A stretch of DNA of 64,000 nt from Chaunax sp. Z400 (taxonomy: Eukaryota; Chordata; Actinopteri; Lophiiformes; Chaunacidae). Of this stretch, positions 12,456 through 64,000 are shown piece after piece. A program made the translations under genes and the position numbers. Within the stretch, counting starts at the first letter, position 1; each line of letters opens with the position of its first letter. The notes beneath the pieces were generated by a model. The model was not told the DNA's origin and made no database searches. It saw nothing but the letters and a program-made list of their open reading frames with translations. Where the stretch lies: NCBI GenBank assembly GCA_037577475.1, contig CM075206.1:6605459-6669458 (forward strand), read 5' to 3'.

Positions 12456-13593
12456 ATGAATAAACTATCAAGTGATCTGCATTCAGTTTTTAAAGTGCTT
12501 TTTATTCTAAATCATAAATGATTGATGCCGCCTTTAAAAATAGTACTCTGCCAGGTAGCCATTCAGTCATACCAGTGGTTGGCCACCCCCATCAGGCAGC
12601 ATTTTCCGTGGCAACCACAGGCTGCCATAGCTAATCCTCAAGAGCTTAATCAACTCTTGCTTCTTATAAGCAGGCTTTACCAGCAGCACCAATGCCCAAG
12701 AATTCTCCCCAAACAAGAACTGGATTTTCTGTTTCTCCAACCGGAGGAGGAAAACAAACCTAATTAGAGGAGTTGCGAGGAACGGCAGGGAGAACAGTAA
12801 GCTTTTTCATCTGTTTTACAGGTATTACTGCCAGCTTTTGTCCTCTTATTGCTCAGTTCGTTTGACCTGCAGCCTGCCGTGTGGGAGTATGTTGAAGAGT
12901 ATGGAGAGAAAGCTTGCCATGTTTTGTTCTGTATGTTTGATCTTTGATGACTCAGACATCATACAGAATGAAAAAAACCTTTGCTGTGAGCATCTCCAGT
13001 GGTTTATGTAAGGAGGGACAGACACTCACATATGCACAGGGAAACTATTTTATACCATTATGTAAACTGGAAAAATTCAGACCTTTTTGAATTGATTTTC
13101 AAATAGTATTTCCATTGCGCTCTCTGCTATTTTAACCAGGAGAACTACTTTTAGATCTGGATCTCTGTCTGAGACCCACATCAGAAATGAAGCGTGGCTT
13201 GGTGTTAATTGTAGCTTTTCACTAGTCCCTATAGTTTTCCTCAGTACTAATTATTTTCTCCACTGTCTCCCCCTTCACGCCCCCATCTCCCTGCCCCTGT
13301 GCTCTCTCACTTGCATGCACTAATCCTTTTGTTGTGGACTGAGGGGCCCAGGTTTGGCACTGTAAGGTCTGGTTCAGCTGAGGGTTGCCCTCCTGTCCTC
13401 CACCGAATCAGGTGTTCGTTTTTACAACACCTCCCACAGCTCTTCTTTTCTTGTTTTCTGTTCTTGTTCACCTTCAGTCAGAATTCTCTCTCACGTTGCT
13501 TTTTTTTTTGGTTTCTACCCATCATCTCCTTGTTATCTCAAGTCCTAAACCAGTCCTGGGAGCTTGAGGGAGTCGGACAGCCTCGATTGGAAC

Positions 13594-16500
13594 ATGCACC
13601 TCAGGAGTGGGGCTCCCACTTTGCTGCTGCTGCTGCTGTTGCCTCTTTGTCTGCTGGGGGGAGAACAGGAGGTGAAAGGGCAGGAGCGAGGATACATGCA
13701 GGAGGCTCTCAGGGCCTTAGATTTGCCCCTGGGTGCAGATGACGAGCCACAGCTCCAGAAGAACCACACTGGTATCCTGATCGCCAAGCTGCTCCATGCA
13801 GTGCACTGTGCAGAACAGATTGGCACATCTCAGGAAGTTTGTGATAAGGTAAGGCCTATACCTGATACAAGTATCACTACATGATAAAATGAGACTCTCT
13901 CACACCCATAATATGCTAATGATATCTTAAGAATTCACCCCATTCCTCTTTGCTTTTTCAAAGAAAGGTACTTGTTTGGGGTGGAATGTGAGTGAATGTG
14001 GAGGCTTAAGTCCTCAGCCTCTATGGGGCATTCATGCTGAGTGGCTTTAGACGTCCCTGAGTTTGACATAATAAACTCTATATAATGGATTTAGAGGTAC
14101 TTAACATGTTTATGCAGGTGAGCTGTTGATAGGATTATGTGATTCCAGCCTTGAGAGTGAGATTTTAAAGTTGTGAGAGAAGCGTTCTGCTTTTCCTCAT
14201 TGTGTAGTCAGTAGTCTGCTCCTCCCGCATTGAATAGTTACCCGTACTCTCAAGCTTCTCTATTTTTTGTGTGGATCTAATGGGGCTTGCATTCCCCCCA
14301 CAAAGACATAAACAGAAGCACATAGCTTTTCTGAGAAAACAGATTACAGTGAATACAGGGAAGAAATCAGCCCTTTATCAAACTGACTCATCTCCATAAC
14401 ATATTGAAGTGTAAATTTTGAGGTCAATACTTAATGTTCTGTCCTTACAATTCACCTAAAATGCATTTCTTCTCCTCACATGTTCCTGTACTTCTTGCAG
14501 TGCCTGACACCAGGTGTAGCTCTCTCTGTGCTAGAGGATGATGGGAAGGCTTACCTCACAATAGATGAGTACCAGCGGATATCCACCATACTACTGTACT
14601 ACATAATCAACTTGCAAGACCTGTGTGTGTCAAACGTTGGCTCTCCTTCCACCAATTCCTCCTCTGCGTTTGGGAACTATCAGTTCTACCTTTTGGCCCT
14701 GACCAATCTACACCCGGCTGAGGACAGTAACTTCCTGTCATCAAGTGAAACAGAAAGTATTTTGCAGCTCATCAACCAGCACTACCACCAAGATACCTCA
14801 TCTGATTTGCAAGTAAGGATATTTTATCCTAGAGATTTATCTTATGTCAACAGTTGTAGATCAGGACATGATCTTTTTTTTTTTTAACTTTAATCCCACA
14901 GTGTATTGATGCTGCTAGTCTACTTGAAGATGTTAATGTGCAAGAAAATCCAGGTGCTGATGTGTCTTCTGTGCCTAAACTGGCTGCAGCCATCATCAGC
15001 CATATTCTACAGGGCCACTGTTTCAGACAGAGGAAGCTCCCATCGCCTGCTTTCTTTACCGACTATATCTTTCAATCCCTAAATCGCACAAGTAACCTGC
15101 AGATAATGGGTAAGTTCAAAACATAGTTGGCTTGTTAAGCACATTTTAACAGACTGACTTTTGCTTCTTATTTAGTTATTGATGATGCAGAATATTCCTC
15201 GTTGACCACAGCTACATAAAAAACACAGCAACTTCATGTTACTGTTTGGTCATCTAACTTTTGCATTATTTCAACTTAATAAGTAACAACTTAACAGATA
15301 TTTTTGTTGTTTAGGACAGCTGACTGACAGCCAGACTGACTCATTTGGTTGAATCTGACTTGGTGTGCAGCATCATGATACAGTGATTTCTTTGCTCAGA
15401 CTTAGAGGAGTTGCTTCATCAGCTGGGAGTCGGACGGGAAGCAGCGACACACGGTCACGACAGGAAGAGGCGGAGCATCACGAGGAGTTCACAAAACGGG
15501 GTCGGACATCAGCTGAATGGCTGCAGCCATGGAAATGGAGGAATAAGCCAAGACTGGGCAGAGGTGAGGCTGAGGCAAATGTTTGATTAAAAAGAAAATA
15601 TTCTATACTGTGAATCACAAGAAGCTGCTGTAACCTGCATGCAGGCACTGTGGCTTTTTCTTTAGAGAGCATCCTCCTCACCTTCAAATCTGTCTTTTCC
15701 TGTGAATCTAATCAGGTATGTTTTTCAGCCAATCAGCTGGTGGATATTTTTGCTCTGAATCCTCATTTGCCAATTTCCAAGGAGCACTTCAGTCAAATTT
15801 GCCCGGCCATCATTCAGCAGTTGCTAGGCAATGCCTGTGAGTCTGCACAACAAAACAGAAGAGGATCTCTGCCCACTGCTCTTGAGAGTAAGACATTTCA
15901 CCTCATGGTTTCTCTCCAGCCTACTGTTTTGTTTTAGGTCATTAATTGAACTATTAAGTAAGGATAAAATGACATTCAAACTGATCAACTTCACCATAAT
16001 TCTAGGAAAGAGAGACGCATACCAGTGCAGGAACCACTTGCAAGAAATTAGCTATGACGTCATGATCTTTAGTTCAATTTGGTTTGACTGTTGAAAGACA
16101 AAATAAGACTAAATGGATAGGCTCAGGGTCAACCCCAATAAGAGCTACAAATACCATGCCAAGATTAAAAAAAAGTGGTTTTCCTATCACTGATATTTGT
16201 GCAGAAAAAAAAAACCATGTCTAAAGGCAAAACACTCTCCTGCTGCAGAGTATGGCTACAGCACGGCTGCTGTCCTGCTCATCACGTTGGGCTCTATGCT
16301 CGGCATCTGCCTGATCTTCTTCAACTCCTGCCAGGAAACATATGCGCTCATCCTGCAGCTGTTTGTGGGCCTGGCAGTGGGGACCCTCTCAGGAGATGCC
16401 CTCCTACACCTCATACCACAGGTATGGGACACAGAGACACTGCACCATCCTCTGTAACTGTGAGTCAAGCACCATAAATGTATAAAGATGCTCCGTGTTG

Positions 16501-19500
16501 ACTGTGGAGTAAATGTCTAATACCCACTTTGTCTTCTTTGGAGATCCTCGGCCTCCATGATGATTCTCATGATCATGATGACGAACACCATACAGAAGGA
16601 AAGGAGTATCTGTGGAAGATTCTGGGCATGATCGCAGGGATCTACAGCTTCTTCCTCATGGAAAGAATCTTTTCCTTTTTGGTCCCTTCTAATGGCCATG
16701 TAAGAGTTTAGTGGCATACTGTAACAAAATATTGAAACTATAGTGTGTCATGGGCAACGAACTGATTTTCTTTATCCAGCCAGAGGTTGAACTTTAAGAG
16801 TTTTCCATGAACAAGCAACTTTGTGCCCAGTCTGAACCTTTGCAGAGCTGATTGTTGAGTAACAGCAGATCTCATGACTTTCTTTTGTCTGCAGGGTCAT
16901 TCTGGCAACCTTCCCTTGGAGCTCAAATGCAACGGTCAGACACAGAGGGGCAAGTCCATCTCTACCATACAGCTGGTCAGTCTAATCACTACCCAGACTG
17001 CACTATTATGCTTTTCTACTTACAGGAATACCTCATTCCCATAATCAGTTCTGTAATAGAGCTGATTCCCGTCATTCAATTCCCGTAATCTGGGACAAAG
17101 CAAGGCAGTTCCTGAAACATAGACAGCAAAAAAAGATGACGACCTATCACGTGCCGAGAACAGTGAGAAAATATAAGCACATAGTAGAACTGTAGTACCT
17201 CTACATTAATGGTTTGAAAGTTTTTTTGAATGACGAACCCTCAGATTAGCTCAAGTATCATTAAAACCACATGTCAGTGTTCATTAGAATTTTCAACACC
17301 ATTAAAAATCTAAAACTGGATATTGTTTAGAATTATATTTCATACTACACATAGTAACCCTTTAATTGTAGGTAATTAAACCTGGTCTCTCTTTATTTAT
17401 TTAGCTTTTCTAGAGGTTTAATCAAGTTAGCATTGACGCTATGTGCGAATGCTGCAGTTCAATCACAGAAGTTGGATGTTTCAACCTTTTATCCAATGCA
17501 TTTAGCCATCTATTATAACTTCTCTCCGTTTAAAATGTCGTGTACAAACATCACTAACTTTGTAAGGTTCATTTGAGGCCTGTCCTATGATGTTAACTTA
17601 TCAGAGCTGGTTAATTGGTTATAAAACAATAAATGTATTAGCTCAGCATCACATTTGTTCGTTTGATCACATCATCACATCGTCAGCATACAAAGGTTGA
17701 ATTTCCTCCTGAAATAATGTTTACTATGTTCCAAAAAAGGTAGAGGCAGCTGTGATAGCAGCAAAGTACACACATTGACTCATTATTGTGTTTACTGTGC
17801 TGTATCACTGTTGGGTTATTAAATTCAGCATGAATCTCCCTGTTGAGGCTTCACTCCCACAGTACTCCTCCACCCAAGCGTCAAGAAAGCACGGATGCAC
17901 TTCCTATAAACAGTGGTGTTCTACTAGAGGGCACTGTTGACAGGAGAACAACCAGTCTGTTACAGCACTATTGTTTATTTGCACCTATACTGTATACAAC
18001 ATCATAAAGCAGATGTGAAAATGGCAAAAAAATCAATCAAATCATCTATTTAAAAAACATCTCTCAGCACACATACTGTCGATCAGAGATGATATGAATC
18101 CATTGAATCCATTTCAAAAGATTGACTGATATCAAAACAATTTCCTGTGTTGCTCTTATATAACAGCCATGAGGAGTGGTGTGGGAGGGAGTACAGGACA
18201 GGGCATGTAGGATGTTGGAGAATGAGAAGTATTGAATCATTCAGAATGCACTCCATGCTTGTGTTGAATCATGTACAGTTGAATACGTGCTTCAAAAGTA
18301 GAACACCTCAAACGGGGATGAACCATAAACTACAGCCTGTGACATGTTTTACAAAAAACTCCCATTCAGCTCCCTTGATTTGACTGTTCTTAATTTTTCA
18401 GTGAGTAATTCTCTGTATCCTACAGGGTCCAGTGGATGATTTGGAGTGTACAGAGGTATCTCCTGAACTCACAGACACAAGAAGGCCATCACATCAGAGT
18501 AAGCTCCGTCAATATGAGCTGCAAAACATACTTGAATCTGACGTCGTTTGTAATTAGTCGCCTGGAACGGCAGATTAATTGTCCCTGTAACGACACAGGC
18601 TCCCTTTATGTTCCCCAGGACAAGGGGTTCCCCTGCTGGCTGTGATGGTAATCGTGGGAGACAGCCTTCATAACTTTGCCGATGGCTTGGTTGTCGGGGC
18701 GGCCTTCTCCTCTTCGGCCGAGACTGGCATGGCAACCACCGTGGCTATCCTGTGCCACGAGATCCCGCACGAGATGGGTGAGAGGTCACGATACTCACGT
18801 TGGCAATGCTTTTGTTGTTTTTTTGGCTGAGGCCAGGAAACATTCTGCTTGACTGACCCCTTCTCTGCTTTCTGTCTCAAAGGGGACTTTGCAGTGTTGC
18901 TCAGCTCCGGACTCTCAGTGAGGACTGCTGTGCTGATGAACTTCCTCAGTGCCCTGACGGCCTTCATGGGCCTCTACATCGGACTGTTTGTTTCCTCAGA
19001 GATTGAGGTGCAGCAGTGGATCTTCGCCGTTACTGCTGGGATTTTCCTCTATTTGTCACTGGTAGAAATGGTACGGAAGCCTTATTAAATTATACAACTG
19101 GTTCTATATTTCTCTTATTGCCAATGAATCCCAAGCAAAGACTAAAGCAAACAATTAATCAGCCCTGATATAGTTTCTTCCTCTGAGTCATGAGACATTT
19201 TTAGCACAAACTATTAAATACAGATCAGTGAGCGATACCGTTTCACTGGGTATATTCCTTCGTTATGACCATGGGAATTGTAGTTCATTTTTGACTTGAT
19301 CCCACATACATCCATCTAATTCTGCAGCTGTAAACCTGGTTGAGAAAAGTTTCCAAAAAGCTACACTTCACATCTGCTTTATGAGCAAATTTAGCCTTTT
19401 TAGAAAACTTAAACTATATATGTGTGACCTGTTTTAAAAATATGTTAGGAAAAGGAATTATATTAAGAAAAACAGGTGCCATGGACAGTGAGGAGAGACA

Positions 19501-19758
19501 TTTTGAAAGTGTTTTGAGAGATCTCTGGTTTTGATTTACAGCCTTTTCTTAAAAAAAATCAACTTTCTAACCAATATTTCTATCAAAACTATAAATAATT
19601 TACTTCTTTATGTCTTGTTCTTTTTTTAGCTTCCAGAGATGAATCGAGTGAAGAGCGATAGACCGTGTCTCATGTTTTTCCTACAGAACCTCGGCCTATT
19701 GATGGGTTGGGCCTGTCTCATGCTCCTCGCACTCTTTGAACATGAACTCAAATTCTAA
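13594..19758 (+). CDS. slc39a12: Zinc transporter ZIP12, complete
   Basis: A LIV-1 family importer that moves Zn2+ into the cytosol across the plasma membrane. Twelve exons: 13594-13848, 14501-14812, 14902-15109, 15400-15563, 15716-15887, 16249-16421, 16544-16699, 16895-16975, 18426-18498, 18619-18777, 18883-19070 and 19630-19758. They join in phase to 689 aa; human ZIP12 is 691. Residues 1-29 are a leucine-rich signal peptide. Residues 30-370 form the cysteine-containing ectodomain, with a CPAIIQQ element close to the CPALLYQ motif of the family. Eight helices follow: TM1 about 375-396, TM2 400-424, TM3 450-474, TM4-TM5 535-600 and TM6-TM8 to the end. A histidine/aspartate-rich loop (about 433-444) lies between TM2 and TM3. 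TM4 has HNFADG (549-554) and TM5 has HEIPHE (578-583), the metal-site residues. The start is the first ATG before the signal peptide; an upstream TTG in the same frame is not favoured. Exon 5 is taken from 15716, giving VCFSA as in ZIP4. An in-frame alternative acceptor at 15667 would add 16 codons but is weak. Confidence 0.96.
16976..18425 (+). other. slc39a12: slc39a12 intron 8
   Basis: The longest intron of the gene, about 1.45 kb. I see no additional exon that would keep the frame. An AT-rich unassigned middle is followed by a pyrimidine tract and TCCTACAG. The coding sequence on either side is the variable cytoplasmic loop between TM3 and TM4. Confidence 0.8.
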
Positions 19759-20409
19759 ATGCAGTCTGCATGACGTATTTCTGCACACAGGGTTGTGCCG
19801 AAACAAGGATGACTTGTTTTCTAATGCTTTTTTTTTAATGTCATTCCTTGTTTATCATCTCCTGCTCTTTACGCAATCAAGTTGCAAACAGGATGTTTTA
19901 TCGAGGCATTATTGGTCTATAAGTATTTATCATGTTGTCTCTGCACTGGATGATAAATGTAGGTCAGCTGTATGAGTCCTCTCTTTTTTATACTTTGATT
20001 TATTTTTGTATAATAGGTATCACTGGTGACTGACACTAAACACTTTAAACTCTCATGGTCTTATTTGGAAGCATCAGGTACTATTCTGCATATCTGCTGT
20101 TCTGTGAGATATTAATGCTGCCTCAAATACTCAAATCTTTTGATTTTGAAGTAATTTCTCGAAAGCAATACATAAAGAATTGTAAATCTATTTGTATCAG
20201 TCGTTCAGTATGTATTTTATGTCAGTGTATTTAAAAGGACAGGGAGGAGTGTAATTTTACAATATAATCCATGTGGGTTTTTGTCAATTTTGCACCATGT
20301 CTTATGTTATCTATTCAAGTGGGTAGCACTTTAATTTACATGCCTGCAATTTAGATGTTTTCAAAAAAAGACATTGTTCATTTAGTGCTCTTACGAGGAA
20401 TTCATTCCA

Positions 20410-20597
20410 AATAAATTGACACAGTATTACTATTCAATGAACTGGAGGACTAATAAATTTTCCATTTTCTATCTCAAATACACTCACATTTATTTCAAGG
20501 AAATTCATGTTGTCCCTATTATATATTCCAAATCACTCTGTACTTTCTTGGGAAAGTGTAATTATGGATCCACAATAGAGCATTCCTTTCAAATAAA
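20410..20597 (+). other. slc39a12: slc39a12 polyadenylation signals
   Basis: AATAAA hexamers lie at 20410-20415 and 20592-20597, 650-840 bases after the stop codon. They are candidates for the end of the 3' UTR. There is no direct evidence of which is used. Confidence 0.5.
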
Positions 20598-20599
20598 CC

Positions 20600-23249
20600 T
20601 ATAAATTATCATAACAAAACCCCTGATTGGCTTATTAGGTGCACAGAAAACACTAATACCTCTTTGTTCGGCATAAGATGCTCTGAAATACATTTATTTT
20701 TGAATCCCTGTCAGAGGAACGTTGCTCTTTTTCAGTCTCATCTCAGAGGCATTGTTCTTTGTTTTGAAGCCTCACTGTGATCTGATATGAGGCCACTTCC
20801 ACCCACCTGAGCTACTTGCTCTCTGGATGACTAATGCTCGTTGTACAAGACAGAAACTCCAGAGTGATCTGGCCCACACAGCACGCACACTCTTGACTGT
20901 CCAGAGACGGCCTACAAAAGGAGGTGGAGGAAGAAGAGAATATGATGAATATATGAGAACAATGAGATAAATGAAACACCATCAACACATTCCTGAAAAT
21001 GTTGAACTAACAGCTGTCTAGCACCGCTCTTATTTGAGTTAGGGATTAGTTTCATGGTGATTACATTAATTTGCCTTCCTAAACTCATGATAAAAGTGCA
21101 AAGTCAGCTATATTGACGGTACCATGAGATTATTTGGCTACCACGTCAGAAAAAGCTGACTTTGACTTCTCAAGTAGTGTTCAAACAATAGCAGGAAGTC
21201 AATAGCATCTCTGATTCTAGCGTTTTTGCTGTTTTTATGGAAATGCCAACCCCTTCGGCATTTCCAGGAAAGCTTTAGGCCTACTGGTTTGTGAGTAAAT
21301 CTGCTCTTTTGAACCAAAGAGGAAATTTTTGGCATGCATGTGTCTTTTCAAGGCAAAGGAGGAAGGAAGAGCTCTTTATCTTTGCCATGCTGGTGTGAAC
21401 ACTGGGTATCCTCACTTGTTCATCAGAGACGTGTCAGAAGAAGTATGCAGCTCCAGGGTCATTAGGGCAGCAGAGCACACAGAAACAATGGGAAACGCTA
21501 AGAGAAAGAGATAAAACAGGAAATATAAAAGTGTTTTCCCTTTGATTTGAAAGGAAGCAGCTGAAAATAATCCTTTACACCTGCTGTTGTTAGCACACAA
21601 AACCACATGGGATTAAATTATAGTTACATTTCAGTTGCATTCACAATAACATGACTTCTTGTTTGCACATGATTTAGGCAAGTCTTGTGTCTAGTTTAGG
21701 ACTTTTAGTCTGTATATCTGAATCCTGCATTTCCTCTACTGAAACTCAGGCCAATCTGAGTCTGATAAATGCCCACATCCTTAAAACTCCAGTCTGTAAC
21801 ATCAGCTTCATGTTAAAAACTTTCTCCCAGCCACTGTGATTACATCACTATGACATCATTTGGCTTGATTTTTGTATACTTTGGAGAGCTCCCACCAGAA
21901 CCATGCACAGAGAAAATTATACAGCTGTGTTCACAGGCTTAGAATTACGAAGAGAACTGGTTTTGGTGTGTGAAAGTCTGTGGGCTGACCCTTCAGAATG
22001 CAATAGCACACAAACTCACTAGAGGGCAATAACAAAAAACAAAACTTCTGAGCTGTCTGTGGTCACAACCTGGTCTGAGCAGGAAGGGGCTCATTTCATG
22101 TTAAGTATATGAATTGAATGGCCTAATTTCAGTGGATATAAGACTGTGCAGAGCTGTGCATCACAACATGTCTTAATCTAAATGGCTGTTTATACCTGCA
22201 CAGAACTATTCAAATGACAGATGTCGAGGAACATTCTAAGTCACTGCAGTACATTTTATTCACCAGCGGTGAATAACTGGCTCAATTAGCAACAGGGAAA
22301 ATACTCTCTTAGCAAATGTCCCACTTAAATCTAGGGTTGAAACAATGAGTCGACTAATCGACAGAATATTGCAAGTATTTCTTGCCGCTCTGAAAATGTG
22401 TTTCTTTTCTGTATTTTATATCATTGTATAAAGCATTGTTTTTTTTAAAAAAAACTTTATTTTTACAGTTCATAGACTATTTGACATCCTGATTTCCTTT
22501 CCCCTCATAATAATTCCAGCATTATATTTTTTATACCACATCATCTGCTTTCATTTGTGTTCAAAGTCTGCCATCAGTCACAGACAATGACTTAACAACC
22601 GCCTCACAGAGCCTTGCAATATTCCCTCCACGACAAAAACAACTGGATTAATTTCATAATTCTCCATCTGTCTCAATTTGTATGGAGTGATTTCAGAAAA
22701 TTCTTGCCACAAATTTGCAATGTAGGAGGAAGTACAGTATTCAGATCCTTAACTTAAAAGTAAAATCAGTAATTCTCCACCAAGTAGTTTAAGGGTAAAT
22801 GCTCTAATAACCATGAATGTTATTTACTGACGGATTTCCTGTTTAAAAGTTGTTATTCATCTTCATCCTTTGGTACAGTGGGAAGACAGAGGTGTTGGCG
22901 TTGGATGAGGGCGCACGGAGCAGGAGAGCCCTCAACCAGTGTGGGTAGGAGGGCACCGATGAGGAGGCAATGTGATGCTGAAGGCTTTAATATAGGAGAA
23001 TTCAAATCATCTACATCTGAGATGGAGGAAAACTGCTACAAACCTCTTCCGCTCAAGCTCCTCCTTTTCACTCTCCTGTCTCAAACTTGAAGATTGGCGG
23101 TGCCAGCTTTTACGCAGCGCCTCGTTTCTTCCAAGGTTAACCTGCGACCGGTTTCGAAATGCGCTTTAGCTCTCAGCCTGGACGCAGCTGGCGTATCTGT
23201 CCAAGCCGAGAGGCTCTGATGACTGTGTGATTTTTTATCAAATGGTGTA
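20600..23249. other. Interval between slc39a12 and cacnb2
   Basis: No gene is recognised. A stretch near 22325-22385 resembles the edge of a common fish repeat (GTCGACTAATCGAC). From about 23080 the sequence becomes richer in CG dinucleotides, consistent with the cacnb2 promoter and leader ahead of the 23250 start. Short open frames here have no support. Confidence 0.5.
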
Positions 23250-61856
<38,607 letters not shown>

Positions 61857-64000
61857 GTTGGTGTCCAAAGTCCAGCAGCAGTAGCAGTAGGGTCATTCTG
61901 TCCAGTTCTTAACCTACTTAAATATGTGCTCTGTGGGCTGCAGACAGGTGTGTCAGGAACATTTTCACCTGGGGGTCAGGTGGGAGCAGAGATTAACATT
62001 TGTGTGTTCTTATACTTTTATTTTTGTGAGGAGAGTTTGCGTTTCAGACCTTCAGAGTGAGAACTTTTATGTAAAGTGAGGACTATTCTGCTGTGTCTGT
62101 GAGCTGTTTTAGGGCTAAAAATCATAAAGAAGACTGTAAGATATCAAACATGAATGCAAAATAGCTTTGCATGTTTGTTAGACCTCAATTAGGCATATAC
62201 TGTGCATACAACGTGGTTTTGAGGGAATCAGTTTTGTCCTTAGGGCACTTTAAAAACTAGGTTTTATGGTTAAAGTTAAAATTAGCTTTATGTTATGCTG
62301 GGGGTGAGGTGGTGGGGCATGCAATAGTGATGGTTAGATGCAAGATAGTGCATCGCATCTGTGAGAGTCCCCAAAAGTATGAGGTTTGTTTGCACAGACA
62401 ACAACTCATTTGTTATGTTTTAATGAATGATGTCAGTCATCCCTCATATGGTAACGTAAACTTTACACTGGCTGGTTTGTTGTGAAGAGCTGCTTCCTTT
62501 TAAGTCTAATGCCATGTCTTAGGCCTACATGTTTTACATTTTTCTGCATGCTGCTGTTATAATAACAAGAAAAATAGTGCGCTGTTAGGAGCTGCTGGTG
62601 CGAGAGGTTAGGGGCCTCGAAGGATTCGACATCACTGTTCATCACTGCTCTCCTCTCCTCTGCTCTGGGCCACAATTAGCAGGATATAAACAAAACCACG
62701 TACGGCAGAGCAGGCTGGCCTTTGTGTGACAGGAATTGCAATCAGTGCAAGCTTCCACAGAATCACTCAAATCACTGGCGCCCTTAAGATTTATGATCTC
62801 TGACATAATTCATCAATCGTCTGCACGCATTCTGTTCTCTCCCTGCTTTTGCAACTCATTGCACAGCTCACGGTGTTCTATTTGTGCATATTAATTTAAG
62901 CAAGTGCCTAAAATATTGTGTTATCATCTTTCAAAGGGTGTTTCTGTAACAGCTAACATGCTCATTAGCTGTAACCTTTGGCTATCCATCCATTCATGCA
63001 GACATGTTTCTCCTGCTTTGTGTCGAGGGGTAGCTCGTAGCTGGCAAAGACTGATCATTGCAGCAGATCTATGTTTTTATTTTCCAGAGCCACCCTCTCC
63101 GGCTCACTAATTAAAAAGCTAAGTTTGCTTTAAAGATAACCTGGCATAGATTACCCCTCTTGGCATTTTACACGACACATGACCAATAAAACATTACCTC
63201 TTAGTGGTCTGGCCACCAGAGAGAGAGAGAGAGAGGGAGCTGGGGTCAGAGGAAGTGCAGACTCTCTGACTATGAGCCTTTATGGGCAGTAATTCAAAAT
63301 GACTTCCCTAATATAGCAACAATATTTGTAAGTAGTGGGGAGAGAGTTGATGGCTGACATGTACAAGATTTCCCATTGCCTAAATATACTCCGTCACATT
63401 ACATTACATTGATTTGGCATGCAATATTCACAAGTATTTATATATATATATATATGCACACATACTAATCTGTCTGTTACTTACCTTAAATGGGCAACCC
63501 GTCAATTTTAAACATCAGAATGTGTATTGTTAGCACTAGTCAGTGAATGAAAACATTTGTGTAATGTCCTCTGTGGCTCTAGAGAAGCTTTTGTCTAGTC
63601 TAACAACCCCCTGGTGATGTCATCAGGCTTGGAGAGGCTTTTTTTCAATGGAAAGGCTGCGTTGCGAGCTGCGTGAGTGGTCGTTTGAAGTGTGAGGATA
63701 TTTGGCAGCATTTAGCGTTGTAGTCGCAACATGCAAAGTGAAGGATCAAGAGTTTATGGAGCTTGACCTATTTTAGGCATGAAAAGTTGGGATATGAAAA
63801 GTTAGCCTCTGTTGTTTCAATTTTACTGATTTACTAGTCGGTGATTTTCTTTTCTGTCATTTGCCAACTGTCAGATTTTGAGCAATAAAAGAAAATGATA
63901 ATCAATAAATGCAACTCCTGGATCGTTATTTATCATTACTTAGTGTGCATATCTACAGTGCACTGAAGCAGCCCTGGTTATTATAGCAATCTTCCCACAA
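61857..64000. other. cacnb2: cacnb2 intron, runs off the window
   Basis: No further beta-subunit exon is seen. It contains a short (GA)n run near 63217-63236, a (TA)n run near 63438-63456, and a MITE-like fragment around 63820-63910. Otherwise unassigned. Confidence 0.6.

Larger units (their letters stand above)
11106..13593. other. mrc1-slc39a12 intergenic interval
   Basis: It contains the mrc1 3' UTR, a family A repeat (11700-12235) and the second mrc1-proximal block (12320-12455). It must also hold the slc39a12 promoter and leader. An 81-codon open frame at 12522-12767 has no start, splice or family support. The pyrimidine-rich stretch around 13260-13560 is probably slc39a12 5' leader or promoter. 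Confidence 0.6.

Noticed and set aside
12522..12767. 81-codon open frame upstream of slc39a12
   Set aside because: No domain, no splice connection and no ribosome-start context; probably promoter or leader sequence.
61857..64000. Next cacnb2 exon (TKPVAFAV...)
   Set aside because: Looked for and not found; it must lie beyond the window.

Overview
This is a stretch of vertebrate nuclear DNA, almost certainly from a teleost fish and probably a spiny-rayed (acanthomorph) one. The genes have short GT-AG exons separated by introns. The introns carry CA/TG and tetranucleotide microsatellites and several dispersed repeat families that I recognise as common in percomorph genomes; that taxonomic step is inference. 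All recognised genes lie on the + strand, in the order mrc1 - slc39a12 - cacnb2. This is the same order as MRC1-SLC39A12-CACNB2 on human chromosome 10p12.

Positions 1-11600 hold a complete 30-exon mannose receptor gene (mrc1, CDS 1157-11105, 1435 codons before the stop). It encodes a signal peptide, an R-type cysteine-rich domain, a fibronectin II domain, eight C-type lectin domains, one membrane helix and a short tail with an endocytosis motif. The sugar-binding signatures of domains 4 and 5 are intact. Intron 17 uses a GC donor.

Positions 11106-13593 are intergenic. They contain a dispersed repeat and a diverged second copy of sequence that otherwise lies just upstream of the mrc1 start codon, suggesting an old tandem duplication.

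Positions 13594-20600 hold a complete 12-exon zinc transporter gene (slc39a12/ZIP12, 689 aa). It has a cleavable signal, a large ectodomain, eight membrane helices and both metal-site motifs.

From about 23.2 kb to the window end lies the 5' part of cacnb2, the voltage-gated calcium channel beta-2 subunit. The window shows a series of alternative first exons that can feed one shared exon (61737-61856): a long N-terminus (23250 plus exon 26003), a dicysteine palmitoylation-type beta2a N-terminus (32624), a short acidic N-terminus resembling those of beta3/beta4 (49725), and a beta2e-type N-terminus (58719). Two further start exons are speculative (23552 and 44735). The SH3 and guanylate-kinase exons lie beyond the window.

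The large cacnb2 introns are otherwise repeats, microsatellites and unassigned sequence. Oddities include a 5'-truncated LINE tail nested in an older repeat, a LINE-like 3' end carrying a 45-bp minisatellite, and an unexplained minus-strand open frame broken by a single stop near 55.2-55.7 kb. I see no prokaryotic-type system, no CRISPR array and no convincing RNA gene.
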